Made by a program: the position numbers and the translations under genes. From Olsenella_K absiana (GTDB lineage Bacteria > Actinomycetota > Coriobacteriia > Coriobacteriales > Atopobiaceae), in NCBI RefSeq assembly GCF_036408855.1, contig NZ_JAZGJQ010000007.1, positions 36,950 through 100,949 of the forward strand: a stretch of 64,000 nt of DNA, in the 5' to 3' direction. Shown here one piece after another: positions 1-8,306 of this stretch (its first letter is position 1; every line of letters starts with the position of its first letter). The notes below the pieces were generated by a model. That model saw only the letters and a list, made by a program, of their open reading frames with translations, searched no databases and was not told where the DNA came from.

Positions 1-301
1 AGGAGACGTCCACCTCGCACCTCCCCTGCCGCCCCACGGCCTCCGCGACCGCCTCCCTCACCTGCGCCGCCGCACCCGACTCCGTCTGCTCCCCGGAGGG
101 GGAGACTCCCAGGAGGACGACGGCGTTCTGGGACGCCCTGTCGAACTCCGCGCACGCCACGAGGAAGCTCGCGAGGTTGTAGACGACGAGCGCCACCACC
201 ACGACGACGGGGATGAGGGCGGCGAGCTCCACGGCCATCTGGCCGGCCTCCCCCGAGGCCTCCCCGCACCCCTCCGCCCTCGCCCGCCCGCGCGCGCCCA
301 T
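1..301 (-). CDS. TadE-like pseudopilin, cut by the window edge
   Basis: Partial gene; the 3' end lies beyond base 1. The visible 100 residues start with a 20-residue basic leader ending AEAG or EAG, then Q-M-A-V-E followed by a long hydrophobic stretch (residues 21-45). This is the class III prepilin layout: cleavage after Gly, Glu at mature position 5. The ATG overlaps the stop of the upstream TadG-like gene as TGATG, so the two are translationally coupled. By family this would be a minor pilin-like protein of a Tad pilus, processed by a TadV-type peptidase not seen here. The N-terminal features support TadE-like; the C-terminal domain cannot be judged. Confidence 0.7.
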   Translation of the reverse strand, partial: MGARGRARAEGCGEASGEAGQMAVELAALIPVVVVVALVVYNLASFLVACAEFDRASQNAVVLLGVSPSGEQTESGAAAQVREAVAEAVGRQGRCEVDVS

Positions 302-2310
302 CACCGGCCCCCGAGCCGCGAGAGGTCGACGGTCAGGGGGATCGAGAGCTCGGTCCCAGGCACGGGGAGCTCCGCGACCTCGAATGCGCGGGCCTTGGCC
401 TCGTCGACGAGCCAGAGCCCGAGCGCCCGCGCGACGTCCTCGCCCGACCCAGCGGCCGGCAGGGCGTTGACCAGCTCGCGGGCCTTCGCCGCCCCGTCGA
501 CGCCTGCCCTGTCGAAGACCTCCTGGGTCCCCACGAGGACTGGCTTCCTGAGGCGCATGTCCGCAGGCTCGAGCGCGGCCCTCGACACCACGCCCTCTAT
601 CCTCCCCTTGATCCAGGCCCCGACGGTCCCGCCGAAGACCCCGTCGACGTCGTCCAGGAAGCCACTGATCGCATCGGAGGCGCTATCGTACGCGGAGCCG
701 TAGGAGACCAGCAGCCGCCCCCAGAGCCCGGTGACGTCGTAGACGAGGTCCCCGAGCGCGAACCCCCGTCCACGCAGGCCGTCGAGCACGTGCGAGAGGA
801 GGTTGCTCCCGTCCGTGGACTCCTCGGGTGCGAGGCACGCCGCCGACATCGCCGCGCCGGGAGGCAGCTCGACGCCCCTCGTGAAGGCGCCCACGAGCTC
901 GGAGGGCGCTCCGGTGCCTCCCCTTCGGAAGACCACCGAGACCGCGCCCCAGGCACCGGGCGGGCAGAGCCTCGGCCTCGGGACGGCGAGCTGGTCCAGG
1001 GCCTGCTGGAAGGCCTTGGAGCCCTCGGCGCCGATCTCCCTCATCTCCCGCTCGGCGGCGACCTGCTCGTTGCGGGCGACCTGATACTCTCGGGAGGCCT
1101 CCACCACGATCGCCCAGTAGTACTCGTAGCCGTTCGTCGCGCGCGAGGAGATGGCGGCCACCCTTCCGAGGTCCCCCACGCCCATGCGGCAGACGGGGCA
1201 CTCGAGGAGCGAGCCGGACTCGAGCGACGCGAGCGAGCCGAATCCCACGAGGGGGCCGTCCGCGCCGGGGCAGGCGAGGCTCGAGTGCAGGGTCACCCCC
1301 GACGCCTGTGCCGTGCACGGCCAGCTCGCCTCCTCGTACAGGCTCGTCTGCCGCATCTCCGCCGAGTTCTTGGGGAGCTCCGGCAGGGACAGGCTCACCT
1401 CGCCCTCCGGCGTCTCGCTGAAGGAGGCCGACCACATCTCGCGCAGGGCGAACGAGTAGAACCTCTGGCGCGCGGCCGAGTCGGTCATCTCCTCCACGCC
1501 CGCGCCCTCGGGACCCTCGAGCGCCAGGCGTGCCGCGTAGTAGGAGCGCGACCTCGAGATCGGCACCCCGAAGTTCCAGAGCTCGGGCGCAGCGTAACAG
1601 GGGTTCTGCACGGGAGAGAGCCCCGCGAGCGAAGAGGCCCGCTCGTGGAGGCACGACGGGTCGTCCACGCAGTCCGCCCGCCAGCCCCTCTCCCGGGCGG
1701 CGTCCGCGCGCGCCTTCGCCTCGTCTCGCCTCCTCGAGGCGTCCCTCAGGCGCTCCGCGTCCTCCTCCATCTCGTCGCTCGTCACCTCGGCGTCCAGGGC
1801 GGAGAAGTCCGTCATGGACTCCTGCGGGAACGGGATCGCGCAGCCCGCGAGCTCGGGTCCGCCGTGGCCGCTGTTCGCGCCGACGACGGAGGCCGAGTTG
1901 ACCACGACGAGGTAGGGCAGCGTCGCCTCGAGCCTCCTCAAGCCGGAGGCGGCGCTCCTGGCGAACCTCCTGCGCGCGTCCATGACGTCGTGGCCGAACC
2001 CCATCACGCGGGCGGACACCGCCTGCGCCCCCGGAACGGCGGCCACGATGAGCCCCACGGCGCACACGACGACGCCCACGAGCCCCAGGCTGAGCACGCA
2101 GGCGTCCAGCACCTGAGCGACCGTGCAGAAGGCGGCGACAGAGTTCTCCCCCGCGAGCGCCGTCGCGTCGGCCACCTGCTGCACGTCCGCCGAACGGGAC
2201 CCCACCCACTCGGCGGTGGCAAGGCAGAACACGAGGGAGAGGCTCACGAGCAGGGCGACGGCCACGGCGACCGTCGTGTAGCCGCCGTCGTCGGCGACGA
2301 ACAGCCCCAC
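301..2310 (-). CDS. TadG-like membrane protein of the Tad pilus locus
   Basis: About 669 residues. The GTG start is chosen because a GAGGAGG ribosome site (around 2319-2326) sits 8 bases upstream; an in-frame ATG at 2382 lies inside the preceding gene and lacks this site. The N-terminus has one membrane segment followed by DVQQVADATALAG, which resembles the conserved post-helix motif of TadG/TadE-G proteins, then a second hydrophobic pair around residues 55-90. The large remainder is cysteine-containing, probably extracytoplasmic and unrecognised. Unlike its neighbours it lacks Glu5 after the glycine (GG-YTTVA), so prepilin cleavage is doubtful. The next gene overlaps its stop by one base. 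Confidence 0.65.
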   Translation of the reverse strand: MGLFVADDGGYTTVAVAVALLVSLSLVFCLATAEWVGSRSADVQQVADATALAGENSVAAFCTVAQVLDACVLSLGLVGVVVCAVGLIVAAVPGAQAVSARVMGFGHDVMDARRRFARSAASGLRRLEATLPYLVVVNSASVVGANSGHGGPELAGCAIPFPQESMTDFSALDAEVTSDEMEEDAERLRDASRRRDEAKARADAARERGWRADCVDDPSCLHERASSLAGLSPVQNPCYAAPELWNFGVPISRSRSYYAARLALEGPEGAGVEEMTDSAARQRFYSFALREMWSASFSETPEGEVSLSLPELPKNSAEMRQTSLYEEASWPCTAQASGVTLHSSLACPGADGPLVGFGSLASLESGSLLECPVCRMGVGDLGRVAAISSRATNGYEYYWAIVVEASREYQVARNEQVAAEREMREIGAEGSKAFQQALDQLAVPRPRLCPPGAWGAVSVVFRRGGTGAPSELVGAFTRGVELPPGAAMSAACLAPEESTDGSNLLSHVLDGLRGRGFALGDLVYDVTGLWGRLLVSYGSAYDSASDAISGFLDDVDGVFGGTVGAWIKGRIEGVVSRAALEPADMRLRKPVLVGTQEVFDRAGVDGAAKARELVNALPAAGSGEDVARALGLWLVDEAKARAFEVAELPVPGTELSIPLTVDLSRLGGR

Positions 2311-2353
2311 GCCCCACGCCTCCTCTGGGCACCTCGCCCAGAGGCGAGCGCGC

Positions 2354-2902
2354 CTACTCCCACATCGACATCCAGCTACCATAGTCGCCCACCACCCAAT
2401 CCGGCCGGACCCGCGCCCTCGTCCCTACCCTCAAGACCACGCCCTCGGGATCCCCCTCGCCAAGGGCGCGCACGACGGCACCCGTCAGCGGCAGGGGCCG
2501 CGCGTGCCCCGATACGCTCGCCTCCACGCACGCCCCGCCGTCCGTCGCGGACACCACGACCTCCCAGTCCTCCGGGCCGCCGACGTGGAAGAGCGGAACC
2601 TCTGGGACGGCCTCGAGCCGCCTGAGCGCGTACTGCCGGCACGCCTCGTCCGACTGGCCCGTCGCCCTCACCCTCGTGAGCTCGGAGGCCGCCTGGGCCA
2701 TCACCGCCTTCGTGTAGAGCAGGCACACGGGCTGCACCAGAAGCCCCAGGAGAAGGAGGAGCGTCGGGAGGAGCGCCGCCGCCTCCACCGTCGACTGCCC
2801 GGCAGAGGCGAAGGGCGAGGTCCCCTCAGTACGCGACGAAGTCCTGCATGAACCCGATCGTAACCCCCTCCCCGAGCCCGTGCGAGGCGGCCCGGACGGC
2901 AC
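2354..2902 (-). CDS. TadE-like pseudopilin (start unresolved)
   Basis: The reading frame contains SAGQSTVEAAALLP followed by a leucine-rich membrane segment, the TadE/class III prepilin signature with Glu at +5, then about 130 residues with two cysteines. The start is a problem. Between the stop of the upstream pilin-like gene (2826) and the pilin motif there is no ATG, GTG or TTG in this frame. The coordinates use GTG at 2902, which overlaps the upstream gene by about 77 bases and gives a 35-residue Arg-rich leader, but its GGAGG abuts the codon. The coding assignment is firm; the start is a guess. Confidence 0.6.
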   Translation of the reverse strand: MPSGPPRTGSGRGLRSGSCRTSSRTEGTSPFASAGQSTVEAAALLPTLLLLLGLLVQPVCLLYTKAVMAQAASELTRVRATGQSDEACRQYALRRLEAVPEVPLFHVGGPEDWEVVVSATDGGACVEASVSGHARPLPLTGAVVRALGEGDPEGVVLRVGTRARVRPDWVVGDYGSWMSMWE

Positions 2903-3032
2903 CCTCCACGAGCGCCCCGTCGCGCGCCGCGTGCCACACCGCCCCCAGCGCGGCGAGCATGGACACGAACGCCACGAGCACGACGAGGTACTCGACGGTG
3001 GACTGCCCACCGTCACCCTTCGCGCCAGACAT
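2826..3032 (-). CDS. Small Flp/TadE-like pilin protein
   Basis: A 68-residue protein. A nine-residue leader ends in GG, then QSTVEYLVVLVAFVSML: the class III prepilin cleavage site with Glu5-Tyr6 and a hydrophobic helix, as in Flp-type major pilins. The rest is a short polar tail. The ATG at 3032 has a GAGGGGG site 8 bases upstream and is preferred over the GTG at 3041. It lies between the 180-residue membrane protein and the TadE-like gene in the same operon. Length and Glu-Tyr favour an Flp-type pilin over a full TadE. Confidence 0.65.
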   Translation of the reverse strand: MSGAKGDGGQSTVEYLVVLVAFVSMLAALGAVWHAARDGALVEGAVRAASHGLGEGVTIGFMQDFVAY

Positions 3033-3113
3033 GCCGACCACCCCCTCGGAGCCGCCTCCCCGACACGCGTCGCGGGACCTGCGCCGTACGGGCGCCGCGA
3101 TGCTCGAAGCCCC

Positions 3114-3656
3114 TCACTCCACGCTCCCATAGGCCCCCTCCCACTCCTCGAGCGCCAGCCTCACGACCCTGACGCGCGAGCCCCTGTCCCCCTCGGCCCG
3201 GCGCACCAGCACCACGTCCACCCAGCCCGGCCCCTCGACGGTGCACGACCAGACGTCGCCGAGCAGGTCGAGGTAGCCGGCCTGCCGGAGCAGGCAGTCC
3301 CCCTGGTCTCGGTACGCGCGCACGATCCCGGAGGACTCCTCCTCGAGGCCGAGGTCGGAGGTGCGCTCAGACACGCGTGCGAGCCCGTCTTCCCCCTCGG
3401 GGAAGTCGCCGGGGGACGGCTGCGGGGACGCCCCCCGCTCCCTTGCGACGTCGCCGGAACCCCCGCCCTCGCCCTTCCCCGAGGCGTCGGGCCGCCCGCC
3501 TCCCGACGTCCCGGCACCGACGACGCCCGGCGCGCCTCCCCCGCCGCCGGACGCGCGCAGGACGCCCACCAGGGCGAGGAGGACGACGCAGCCGACGACC
3601 GCCAACGCCCAGGCAGGACCCCTCCACCTCCCGACGCGCCCGCCTCCCGTCCTCAT
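3114..3656 (-). CDS. Membrane-anchored protein of unknown function in the Tad operon
   Basis: 180 residues, family not recognised. It shows a short basic N-terminus, one strong membrane helix (about residues 14-34), a Gly/Ser/Pro-rich linker (35-85), and a C-terminal globular part of about 90 residues with two cysteines (in GDCLLRQ and WSCTVEG) that could pair outside the cell. The start lies just past the flp stop and is followed closely by the 68-residue pilin gene. Position and topology suggest a pilus assembly or minor surface component. It lacks a prepilin Glu5 motif. Confidence 0.6.
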   Translation of the reverse strand: MRTGGGRVGRWRGPAWALAVVGCVVLLALVGVLRASGGGGGAPGVVGAGTSGGGRPDASGKGEGGGSGDVARERGASPQPSPGDFPEGEDGLARVSERTSDLGLEEESSGIVRAYRDQGDCLLRQAGYLDLLGDVWSCTVEGPGWVDVVLVRRAEGDRGSRVRVVRLALEEWEGAYGSVE

Positions 3657-3666
3657 CAGAAGCGCC

Positions 3667-3861
3667 TCACAGCGAGTTGATCCCGTCGGCGATCGCCTGC
3701 CACAGGGACGAGACCCTGTCCCTGAAGGCGATGATCGCCACGATTGCGATCACCACGAGCACGCCGACGAGGATCGCGTACTCGGTCGTTCCCTGGCCGC
3801 ACTCGTCCGCCAGCCCCCTCCTGACGCGCTCCAGACCAGACCTGAGCCTCTCCGCCGCCAT
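3667..3861 (-). CDS. flp: Flp-type major pilin
   Basis: A 64-residue prepilin. A 22-residue basic leader ends ECG, then QGTTEYAILVGVLVVIAIVAI, matching Flp pilins (Gly before the cut, Glu5-Tyr6, about 20 hydrophobic residues), with a short amphipathic tail ending ADGINSL. Flp subunits polymerise into Tad pili used for adherence. It sits between tadC and the unknown 180-residue protein. The GGAG site precedes an ATG at 3861. The 66-bp gap to tadC is the only notable spacer in this part of the operon and may carry extra control for the abundant subunit. Confidence 0.85.
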   Translation of the reverse strand: MAAERLRSGLERVRRGLADECGQGTTEYAILVGVLVVIAIVAIIAFRDRVSSLWQAIADGINSL

Positions 3862-3927
3862 CTCCGACCTCCGTTCTAAGAGCCGATAGTTGCATGACGC
3901 CCTCGGGCGCCCAGGCGTCCGCGCCGG

Positions 3928-4581
3928 CTACGCCGTGCCGAGCGCAGGCGCGACCAGGGGACCGAGGATCGCCAGGAGCATCGCGGGGACGATGAGCGTC
4001 CCCAGCGGGATGAGCATCTTCACCGGGACCTTCTCGATCTCCTCCTCCACCTCTGACCTCTGCTCGTCCCTCAGCACTTCCGCCTGCTGCTCGAGGACCC
4101 GCGCGAGGGGGCTGCCGAAGGCGAGCGCCTCCGAGACGGCCGCGGCGAACCTCCTGACCGCGGCGACGTCGAGCCTCTCCGCCACGCCCTCCAGCGCCTC
4201 CTCCCTGCCCATGACCCCGATCCGCCAGGTGAGGAGCACCTCGCGGAACACGCCGGCGAGCTCCGTGTCGAACCTCGAGCAGTAGAGCTCGAGCGAGGCG
4301 TCGAACGAGAGGCCCGCCGACAGCCCCAGCGTCAGGATGTCGAGGAGCCCCGGCATCTGGCGCATCACCTTGAGGCGCCTCACGCGGGCCTCCTCCCGCG
4401 CCCTCGCCCGATCCATCGCGGGCAGGGCGAGGGCGAGCCGCTCGAGGAGAAGGGCGGCGCGAGGAGGGGCCACGGGCGCCGCGTCCGGCGCCCGCGCCCG
4501 CCCGACCCCCTGGAGGACGAACGCGTCCGCGAAGACGGCCGCCCCCGCCGTCCCGGCAAGCACCGCCCCCAGAGCGTCCAT
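3928..4581 (-). CDS. tadC: TadC-like pilus platform protein (type II secretion F domain)
   Basis: 217 residues. The central part, LKVMRQMPGLLDILTLGLSAG, followed by FRxVLLTWRIG and a LxxLAxR-like helix, is the T2SF (GspF) domain of Tad inner-membrane platform proteins. The C-terminus has a membrane helix with KMLIPLGTLIVPAMLLAILGP, typical of the TadB/TadC pair. The ATG overlaps the tadB stop (TGATG). With TadB and the CpaF ATPase it should form the inner-membrane motor complex for Flp pilin assembly. It is shorter than many TadC proteins at the N-terminus, but no upstream start is available without overrunning tadB. Confidence 0.8.
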   Translation of the reverse strand: MDALGAVLAGTAGAAVFADAFVLQGVGRARAPDAAPVAPPRAALLLERLALALPAMDRARAREEARVRRLKVMRQMPGLLDILTLGLSAGLSFDASLELYCSRFDTELAGVFREVLLTWRIGVMGREEALEGVAERLDVAAVRRFAAAVSEALAFGSPLARVLEQQAEVLRDEQRSEVEEEIEKVPVKMLIPLGTLIVPAMLLAILGPLVAPALGTA

Positions 4582-5513
4582 CACAGCACCCCCCTCATGA
4601 GCCTCCTGATGATGAGCAGGGCCACCGCGTCGAGGCCGAGCGCGACGACCACGCAGAGCGTCCCGGCCGTCGTCGCGAGGCCGCGCTGGAAGTCCACGGA
4701 GATGAGGGAGAGCAGCCCCACCATGAGCAGGGGCAGGAGGCACACGACCCTCACCGAGAGGCGCACCTGCGCGGTCCTCACCGAAAGCGTCCTCTCGAAC
4801 TCCTGCTGCCTCTCGACGAGCTGCGCGGATCGCTGGAAGAGCCCGCGCAGGGGGCTCCCGGTCCTCTGGGAGATGGTCAGGGCGCAGACCAGCAGTCCCA
4901 CGCCGGGGGCGTCGAGCTCTCCGGCCATGAGAGCGAGGGCCTCCTCCGCCGACGTCCCGCAGCGCATCCTGAGCGAAGTCCGCGCGAACCCCTCCGCGGC
5001 CGGGCCGTGGCCGTGCGACCCGACGTACTCGATGGCCTGGGAGAGCGTCTGGCCCGAGGCCAGGGCGACCGCGAGGGTGCGGAAGACCCCCGGCATCTCC
5101 TCGCCGAGCGCCCTGCGCCTCCTGCGCTCGTCGACGCCCCCCAGGGAGAGGAAGCCCGCCAGCGCGGCTGCGAGCAGGCTCGCACCGCCGACGGGCGACC
5201 GGGAGGCCGCGGCGCCGACGACGAGCACGAGGGGGCAGGAGAGCAGGGCGCAGGCGGAGGCCTCGGCCTCGTCGGCGACGACGCCCCTCTCCCTTGCCCT
5301 GCGCACGACCACCGCGCACGAGCGCCTCCACATGTCGGCGTCCAGCAGGCGGCGCGCGAGCGCGCCCTCGGAGAGCGGGACCACCGCCCGTCGCCAGAGG
5401 GACTCCGCGAGCCTCGCGCCCGCCCCCTCGACGTGCCTCGTCTCCTGCCCCAAGAGCGCGAAGGCCATCCCCCACGCCAGGGCGGCGCAGGTCACGACGC
5501 AGACCGCCTCCAT
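4581..5513 (-). CDS. tadB: TadB-like pilus platform protein (type II secretion F domain)
   Basis: 310 residues. One N-terminal membrane helix, a cytoplasmic region, then a T2SF domain (LGEEMPGVFRTLAVALASGQTLSQAIEYV) and two C-terminal membrane segments ending LIIRRLMRGVL. TadB partners TadC at the base of the Tad pilus. The ATG at 5513 lies inside the 3' end of cpaF (22-base overlap) behind GGAGG, so translation is coupled to the ATPase gene. The gene order cpaF-tadB-tadC is the standard one for the family. Confidence 0.82.
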   Translation of the reverse strand: MEAVCVVTCAALAWGMAFALLGQETRHVEGAGARLAESLWRRAVVPLSEGALARRLLDADMWRRSCAVVVRRARERGVVADEAEASACALLSCPLVLVVGAAASRSPVGGASLLAAALAGFLSLGGVDERRRRRALGEEMPGVFRTLAVALASGQTLSQAIEYVGSHGHGPAAEGFARTSLRMRCGTSAEEALALMAGELDAPGVGLLVCALTISQRTGSPLRGLFQRSAQLVERQQEFERTLSVRTAQVRLSVRVVCLLPLLMVGLLSLISVDFQRGLATTAGTLCVVVALGLDAVALLIIRRLMRGVL

Positions 5514-6814
5514 GCCTCCACCTCCTCCCGGTCGAGCGTCCCGTCCGCGACCGCGCGCGCCACGCAGGGTGGCTCCGACACCAGGTGCCACGTGCGCCGA
5601 GAGCGGTCGAACGCCACGCACTCGTCCAGCCGCACCCCTCCGTCCTCGGCCCTCGACACCGCCGACATCGAGGTGATGAAGCGCGCGCCGTCCGCCATGC
5701 GGCAGGACATCACGATGAGGTCCAGGGCGCTCGCGACCTGCTCCTCGATGATGTCGGTGGGAAGGTCCATGCCGAAGCGGCTCATCAGGACGATCCTCAG
5801 GACCGCCTCCTCCGCGGTACCGGCGTGCAGCGTCGTCAGGGAGCCGTCGTGTCCGGTCGACATGGCCTGGAGGACATCGATCGCCTCCCCGCCCCTGCAC
5901 TCCCCGACCACGATCCGGTCGGGTCTCATGCGCAGGGCGTTCTTCACGAGGTCGCGGATGGTCACCTCTCCCGACCCCTCGATGGAGGCGTCCCGCGCCT
6001 CGAGGCGCACCACGTCCGGATGGGTGTCGAAGCGGAGCTCCGCGGAGTCCTCTATGGTCACGATCCGCTCCGCGGTCCCGATCTCGCAGGAGAGGGCGTT
6101 GAGCAGCGTCGTCTTCCCCGACCCCGTGCCCCCGGCCACGGCGATGTCGCTCCTGAGGAGCACCGCCCACCTGAGGAGCTGCGCGTACCAGGAGGGGAGC
6201 GAACCCCTCTCCACGAGCTGGTCGAGCGTGCTGATCCTGTTGGAGAACTTCCGGATGGTCACGACGGGGCCGTCGATGGCTATCGGCTGGGCAACGGCGT
6301 TCACCCTGTCGCCGTTGGCGAGGCGGGCGTTCACTATGGGCGAGCTCCTGTCGAGGCGCCTCCCGAGCGGGGCGAGGATGCGGTCGATGACCATGAGGAT
6401 CTGGTCGGCCGACTCGAAGACGCGCTCCGCCGCGTGGATCTCGCCCGCACGCTCGTAGAAGAGGTGCTCGCAGCCGTTGACCATCACCTCGGTGACGGTG
6501 TCGTCGTCGAGGAGCGGCTGGAGGGGCCCGAGGCCCACGACCTCGTCGATGACCTGCCGCACGACCTCCGCGCGCTCCTCGTCACCAAGGCCCTCGTACC
6601 CCCTCGTGTTGAGGATCGCCTGGCAGGCCACCTCGAGCTCCGCACGGGCCCTCGCGGGGTCTCCCCCGGAGACCATCGACGATATCGCCGAGAGCCCCAG
6701 GCGGTCCACCAGGTCCCCCTTGAGGCGGCCGCGCAGCTCGCCAGCCTCCCCGGACGTCCCGGGCAAGCCCTCCCCCATCCGCTCCTGCTCCCTCACGCGC
6801 TCAAGCACCGACAC
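5492..6814 (-). CDS. cpaF: CpaF/TadA secretion ATPase
   Basis: 440 residues. A type II/IV secretion ATPase of the CpaF family. The N-terminal helical domain includes LLDDDTVTEVMVNG. Walker A GGTGSGKT is at residues 228-235, the Asp-box region reads IVTIEDSAELR, the Walker B-like segment is RIVVGECRGGEA, and the His box reads STGHDGSLTTLHAGT. It powers assembly of Flp pilin at the inner membrane. The GTG start overlaps the stop-plus-spacer of cpaE (TAGGTG), consistent with tight coupling. All catalytic motifs are intact. Confidence 0.92.
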   Translation of the reverse strand: MSVLERVREQERMGEGLPGTSGEAGELRGRLKGDLVDRLGLSAISSMVSGGDPARARAELEVACQAILNTRGYEGLGDEERAEVVRQVIDEVVGLGPLQPLLDDDTVTEVMVNGCEHLFYERAGEIHAAERVFESADQILMVIDRILAPLGRRLDRSSPIVNARLANGDRVNAVAQPIAIDGPVVTIRKFSNRISTLDQLVERGSLPSWYAQLLRWAVLLRSDIAVAGGTGSGKTTLLNALSCEIGTAERIVTIEDSAELRFDTHPDVVRLEARDASIEGSGEVTIRDLVKNALRMRPDRIVVGECRGGEAIDVLQAMSTGHDGSLTTLHAGTAEEAVLRIVLMSRFGMDLPTDIIEEQVASALDLIVMSCRMADGARFITSMSAVSRAEDGGVRLDECVAFDRSRRTWHLVSEPPCVARAVADGTLDREEVEAWRRSAS

Positions 6815-8221
6815 CTAGACCGCCTCCCTCCTCCTGCCGAAAACCCACCGGCGCCTCTTCCCGCCGGAGAGCCGAGCCGCCTTGGGCGAGGCGCCCTCCG
6901 GCAGGCGCCCGAGCTCGCCGAGGATCTGGGCGATGCAGTCGGACACGCACGCCACGTACTCGCTGCGCCCCTCCGAGAGCCGCCTCGCCTCGCCTGCCCC
7001 CATGAACTCGCCGACCTCCTCGCCCCCGTCGACGATGCGGAAGGAGCGCGCCGTCTCGAGCCCGATCTTCCCCCGGTCGATGACCGGGACGTCCCGCCTC
7101 CGCGGGTCCGCGCGGTTGACGACCCGGACGATCCTGGTCCTCGCCACCCCCAGGCGCACCGCGAGGGAGGCGAGCCGCGCCTGGGCGACCGCCGAGCCGG
7201 GCCCCTCGTCGACCGTGATCAAGAGCCGGTCCGAGCACTGCGCCGCCTGGGCGACCGCGTCGGTGAAGGTGGCGCTGGTATCCACCAGCACCAGGTCGTT
7301 GGCGTGGGCGAGGACGTCGAGTACGCCCGCGACGTGGGGCATCACGACCTCGGCCATCTCCGGGCGCCCGCACCCTCCCCAGAGGCGGACCCCCTCAGTC
7401 GCCTCCGCGCCGAGCCGCTCCACCAGGTCCGTCTCCATCTCGAGCATCTCGCCCAGGGGCGTGAGGTCTGCGGGGCCCGGCATCCCGAAGCAGGAGTAGA
7501 GGCTCCCGAACGCGAGGTCCATGTCGCACAGCGCGACCCTGAGGCCCCAGGAGGCAGCGACGCAGGCGCTGGTCGCGACCAGGGTCGTCTTGCCGACGCC
7601 CCCGCGCCCCGAGACGAACGTCAGGACCGGCGCGCGGGCTGCGGTCGCGACGGGGGCCGGGGGAGGCGCATGGCGGGCACGCTCCTTCGACGACCCCGCC
7701 AACTGGGGCAGGCCGAGCGCTCGCGAAGGCTGCTCGGACACCAGCGTCGTGGGTACGAGGTCGGCCTCGAGCTCGGGCTCGTCGAGCTCGAGGCCAGGCA
7801 GGGAGCCGCGCCCCAGGCTCCCTCCGGGCACCCGCGCCCCTCCCGACCCGGCGGCCTCCCGAGCGCGTGGGTCCGACGGCGGGACGCGGGTACCCGCGGG
7901 GAGCCGCGAGAGCTCGACGACCTCGTCTATCCCTGCGATGTTCGCGCGGGACAGGAGCGATCCGGTGGGCGACCTCGTCACGAGGTAGACAGCCCGTGCC
8001 GACCCGTCCCTCGCGACGGCGGCGGCGAGGTTGATGTCCGAGACCCCCGGCACCCCGGGGCCGACGACGACCCCCTGCGGCCCCTCCCTCATCGCCCGTG
8101 CGCGCAGCTCCCCGGCGGAGCGGACGAAGTCGAGCTCGGCGGTGGGGCAGAGCTTCCGGCACGCGGCCTCCATCTCCTCCCTGTCCCCCTCCGGCGCGTA
8201 CCCAAGCCATAGGTTCCTCAT
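6815..8221 (-). CDS. cpaE: CpaE/TadZ-like pilus-localising MinD-type ATPase
   Basis: 468 residues. The N-terminal 110 residues look like a degenerate receiver-type domain, followed by a Pro/Gly-rich linker (about 115-195). A MinD/ParA ATPase domain begins with deviant Walker A SGRGGVGKT (about 204-212) and contains CDMDLAFG and DLVLVDTSATFTDA. TadZ/CpaE proteins place the pilus machine at a cell site. Start ATG at 8221. The stop abuts the GTG of cpaF. The C-terminus ends in a basic stretch. The assignment rests on the ATPase motifs and operon position. Confidence 0.82.
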   Translation of the reverse strand: MRNLWLGYAPEGDREEMEAACRKLCPTAELDFVRSAGELRARAMREGPQGVVVGPGVPGVSDINLAAAVARDGSARAVYLVTRSPTGSLLSRANIAGIDEVVELSRLPAGTRVPPSDPRAREAAGSGGARVPGGSLGRGSLPGLELDEPELEADLVPTTLVSEQPSRALGLPQLAGSSKERARHAPPPAPVATAARAPVLTFVSGRGGVGKTTLVATSACVAASWGLRVALCDMDLAFGSLYSCFGMPGPADLTPLGEMLEMETDLVERLGAEATEGVRLWGGCGRPEMAEVVMPHVAGVLDVLAHANDLVLVDTSATFTDAVAQAAQCSDRLLITVDEGPGSAVAQARLASLAVRLGVARTRIVRVVNRADPRRRDVPVIDRGKIGLETARSFRIVDGGEEVGEFMGAGEARRLSEGRSEYVACVSDCIAQILGELGRLPEGASPKAARLSGGKRRRWVFGRRREAV

Positions 8222-8306
8222 GTCCGCCCCCGTCTCCGGCCCCCGATGCGGGGAGCCACGACCGAATCCACCCTCCGCCCAGGCGGGCGCCAACCCCACC
8301 AGGGCT

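Noticed and set aside
3928..5475. A single 515-codon frame apparently joining part of tadB with tadC
   Set aside because: Only the last 217 codons read as TadC. The upstream part is the shadow frame of tadB, whose stop overlaps the tadC ATG.
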